Source: Clostridiaceae bacterium (GTDB lineage Bacteria > Bacillota > Clostridia > Oscillospirales > Acutalibacteraceae). Taken from it: a stretch of 32,266 nt of DNA. How positions within the stretch are numbered: position 1 is the stretch's first letter; every line of letters starts with the position of its first letter. The stretch is from assembly GCA_016297645.1 (NCBI GenBank), contig JAEDGF010000020.1, forward strand, positions 1 to 32,266, written 5' to 3'. The notes below the pieces were generated by a model that searched no databases, was not told the DNA's origin, and saw nothing but the letters and a program-made list of their open reading frames with translations. Below are positions 30,044 through 32,266 of the stretch, piece after piece. The position numbers and the translations under genes are program-made.

Positions 30044-32188
30044 TTATTGAAGCTGCGACATCTGCTCGGCAAAAGCGAGAGCCATATCACGGAGAGTTCC
30101 CGTGAAAGCACAATAGTCGAAAAGAAGCGCGAAGTTGACGGCGAGAGCGAGCAACGCCGCAATCGGGAACAGAATTTCGAAAACGCGTTTAAGCTGTCTG
30201 TCGAACACGCGCTCATAGAGGATAAACAGCACGGAGGTGCCGCCGAGAACAATCTGCCACGAGAAGTCGGCACAGTAACGGACTCCGTAACCGCTCTCCC
30301 AAATCGAAAAAATGATTATCAGCGGAGCAAGTATGCCGACGGGAACGGCAAGAAACAGGAACCGTTTCTTCTCCTCTTTATCGAGCTTTTTGAATGCCGG
30401 CACAACACCCAGATAACCGAGCGACGGCAGCGCGCGCCACAGTATTCCCACGGCGTTTTCGTTTGCGACAAAGTAGTAACCGGCAGCGCCGAGCTTTGAA
30501 AACGACGAGAAAAAAAACGGAAAAACGGGCTTGATAACGGGGAACGCAAGGATGAAATTGTAGAAAGAAATATTGAAGAAATCCGCGTAAAATTCGGACT
30601 TTGTAAAATCGTTTATCGTCAGCGAATACTGAATTCCGAAATCGAGCGGAGAGCCGAACCGCGCGAAATTGTATATGCACTGCACGCCGCCGAAAACGGC
30701 AAACGGCACAAGAGCCGAAAGAAGATACGGTACGGTCTTTTTGGATATAAGACGGCAGCTTTTGTCTGCCGATTCCTTTTTAAGTCCGAAGAAAATGAAT
30801 ATAAGCGCGGTGACGCAATACAGAGCCAGTGTCGGGCGCGACAGCACCGCGAGTGCCAGCATGGAGGAAGAGAGCGCCAGCGAGGGCTTTTTTATTTTTT
30901 CGCCGCCGATAACATTCGAGCGCAGCAGAAAATAGAATCCGGCGCAGGTGAACATAAACCCGGCGCTTTGGGCTATCTCGTAGAAGTTCGAGAAGCACAG
31001 CGAGTACCATATTCCGGACGAACACAAAACGGTGACGAGCGCGGCGGCGAGAACACCGTTCGGTATTTTTTTGCAAAAACGCTCCGCATATTCACCGAAC
31101 AAAGCCGACAGGAAGATAACGCCGATACCCGAAAACAGTAAAATGGCTGCAAGGCTCGAAAAATATATTCCCGTCAGAGCGTGAAACGGCAGGAACAAAA
31201 GCAGCACGGGCGCTATACCGTAGTACGAATAATACTTACCTTCAAACAGAAGATGATCCCATTTCGCATCGACTCCGTTTGCAATGCGGAGTGACCAGTC
31301 GTACGGATTTTCAAGCTTTGTGAGTTTTTCACCCGGCACATCATTGAGCCAAAGGTGTCCGCTTTCAAACGCGTCTACAAGCTCTTTTGTCATTTGGTTG
31401 CCGTAGTCGCGGCTGAACCCGAACTCAAAGCTGCCGTAGTCGTCGATTCTTGCGGCTGCCGCAAGCGCAATGCACGCAATAAAAGCGGCAGCGGTAATAA
31501 CGGCGGACACATTCGAGAAGCTGTCTTTTTTATCGGCAAGCGTTCTTTTTGACCACGGCGCGGCTATGAGAAGATACAAAAACGCCGCTGTAAAAGCAAA
31601 ACTCAAAAGCCGCCAAACGGAAAATACGAACGGAATTTTTTTATTGAAATCAATGCGCACAAGCTCCGCCGAGCCTGAACCGACAGCCGAAATATCAATG
31701 AGCATTTTACGGCAATTACCGGTAAGCTCCACGGGAAAGACCTTGCTTTCGGCAGTCGGAGAAACGGTTTTGTCGGAGAAAAGCTCGCGGTTGTACATAC
31801 TGTAAGAGTCGTCGGCGGCACTGACGGAAATTTTAACGGACGAGCCGTTTTCGGAGCCGTAAGGAATAACAATCGGTGAAACGGAAACCACGCGGCGGGC
31901 GATTCCGCTTACCGAAACGGTTATCCTTCCGCCGTCAGGAAGAACTGCACGGTTCTCTCCTGCCGAAGAGGAAGCCCCGCCGACTCGCACGGACTCGTCG
32001 GAAACGGACAGAGAAAATTCGTCCTCTTTCTTAAAAAGCGAACCGACAGCGTAGGAATTGAACCAAAAAACTTCGATGACCAGCGCTGCGGCGAGCAAAA
32101 TGCACGACATCTTTTTAAGTTTTTTATCTCTGAATATAAAAAGCGAAGCAAAAAGAAGCGCCGCAAAAGAAATAAAATACGCAGCCAT
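30044..32188 (-). CDS. Polytopic membrane protein, GT-C glycosyltransferase-like
   Basis: A 714-residue protein with about a dozen or more predicted membrane helices. The ATG ending at 32188 is chosen because AAGGAG lies 7 nt upstream; the frame stays open to the right edge but that part is not protein-like. After two N-terminal helices there is an extracellular Ser/Val-rich domain of about 140 residues. Then come the helical bundle and a loop with acidic residues followed by WDHLLFEGKYYSYYGIAPVL, a motif seen in protein-O-mannosyltransferase-like GT-C proteins. Such enzymes use polyprenyl-phosphate sugars, which fits the adjacent GT2 gene. The family assignment is by motif and topology; the acceptor is unknown. 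Confidence 0.75.
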   Translation of the reverse strand: MAAYFISFAALLFASLFIFRDKKLKKMSCILLAAALVIEVFWFNSYAVGSLFKKEDEFSLSVSDESVRVGGASSSAGENRAVLPDGGRITVSVSGIARRVVSVSPIVIPYGSENGSSVKISVSAADDSYSMYNRELFSDKTVSPTAESKVFPVELTGNCRKMLIDISAVGSGSAELVRIDFNKKIPFVFSVWRLLSFAFTAAFLYLLIAAPWSKRTLADKKDSFSNVSAVITAAAFIACIALAAAARIDDYGSFEFGFSRDYGNQMTKELVDAFESGHLWLNDVPGEKLTKLENPYDWSLRIANGVDAKWDHLLFEGKYYSYYGIAPVLLLFLPFHALTGIYFSSLAAILLFSGIGVIFLSALFGEYAERFCKKIPNGVLAAALVTVLCSSGIWYSLCFSNFYEIAQSAGFMFTCAGFYFLLRSNVIGGEKIKKPSLALSSSMLALAVLSRPTLALYCVTALIFIFFGLKKESADKSCRLISKKTVPYLLSALVPFAVFGGVQCIYNFARFGSPLDFGIQYSLTINDFTKSEFYADFFNISFYNFILAFPVIKPVFPFFFSSFSKLGAAGYYFVANENAVGILWRALPSLGYLGVVPAFKKLDKEEKKRFLFLAVPVGILAPLIIIFSIWESGYGVRYCADFSWQIVLGGTSVLFILYERVFDRQLKRVFEILFPIAALLALAVNFALLFDYCAFTGTLRDMALAFAEQMSQLQ

Positions 32189-32218
32189 ACCGTATCTCCT
32201 TAAAAATATTTCCTTAGG

Positions 32219-32266
32219 CTGACGGGATTCAAACCCATGTCGCCCGTCAGTGCCCCTTTTCGGCAC
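32219..32266 (-). promoter_or_regulatory. Paired hairpins upstream of the GT-C-like gene, at the window edge
   Basis: Two adjoining perfect stems: GTGCC/GGCAC (32250-32266) and CTGACGGG/CCCGTCAG (32219-32250). They end about 20 nt before the AAGGAG ribosome-binding site. There is no long T-run. The element may continue outside the window. Confidence 0.35.

Noticed and set aside
32215..32266. Possible tRNA or tmRNA 3' end (T-arm-like GGGTTTGAATCCC) on the minus strand
   Set aside because: The T-loop has T instead of the invariant C, the expected anticodon-loop position lacks T33, there is no CCA, and the acceptor would begin with an unusual base.

Overview
The window comes from a moderately GC-rich, low-to-mid GC Gram-positive bacterium, most likely a sporulating or formerly sporulating member of the Clostridia (Oscillospirales/Ruminococcaceae-like). 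The evidence is the long acidic tail on RpoB, a fused IspH-ribosomal protein S1, a BofA-like membrane protein, a FIVAR-type surface protein, strong AGGAGG ribosome-binding sites, and an ARG box upstream of argG. The sequence is chromosomal housekeeping DNA. I see no rRNA, complete tRNA, insertion sequence, prophage or CRISPR array.

Layout. (1) 1-1645, minus: 5' part of a large secreted protein that runs off the left edge and has its own promoter. (2) 2114-5258, minus: small cysteine-rich protein, manA and an ABC-F ATPase, probably one operon. (3) 5545-5799, plus: a lone BofA-like gene, followed by about 590 bases without a convincing gene but with three tandem hairpins. (4) 6320-18718, minus: rpoB-rpoC from a promoter with a structured leader of about 165 nt, then rpsL-rpsG-fusA-tuf (the str operon) with further promoters before rpsL and before tuf, closed by a strong terminator. 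(5) 18859-20874, minus: fba, a C_GCAxxG_C_C protein and an HD hydrolase in one tight operon. (6) 20882-25757, plus: a membrane zinc-ribbon protein and a BaiN-type flavoprotein from one promoter, then cmk and ispH-rpsA from another, ending in a strong terminator. (7) 25919-28747, minus: argG and argH, with an ArgR operator at the promoter and an intrinsic terminator between the two genes. (8) 29000-32266, minus: a polytopic GT-C-like membrane protein and a polyprenyl-phosphate-type GT2 glycosyltransferase, a two-gene cell-envelope glycosylation operon.

How the genes work together: transcription (RpoB, RpoC) and translation (S12, S7, EF-G, EF-Tu, S1) sit with nucleotide and isoprenoid supply (Cmk, IspH), central carbon (FbaA, ManA), arginine synthesis (ArgG, ArgH) and envelope glycosylation. 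Several start codons are non-ATG (rpsL TTG, rpsG GTG, the HD gene GTG, ispH-rpsA TTG). For fusA, rpsG, rpsL, argG, ispH-rpsA and the GT-C protein I moved the start to the Shine-Dalgarno-supported codon.

The observations most worth a second look are: the multi-hairpin rpoB leader; asparagine at the rifampicin-contact position of RpoB that is histidine in E. coli (His526); the internal Shine-Dalgarno and extended -10 inside the ispH-rpsA fusion, which could give a free S1; the terminator between argG and argH; and a pair of near-palindromic operator-like sites 22 bp apart that are not attached to an obvious promoter. I did not find an unmistakably new multi-gene system.
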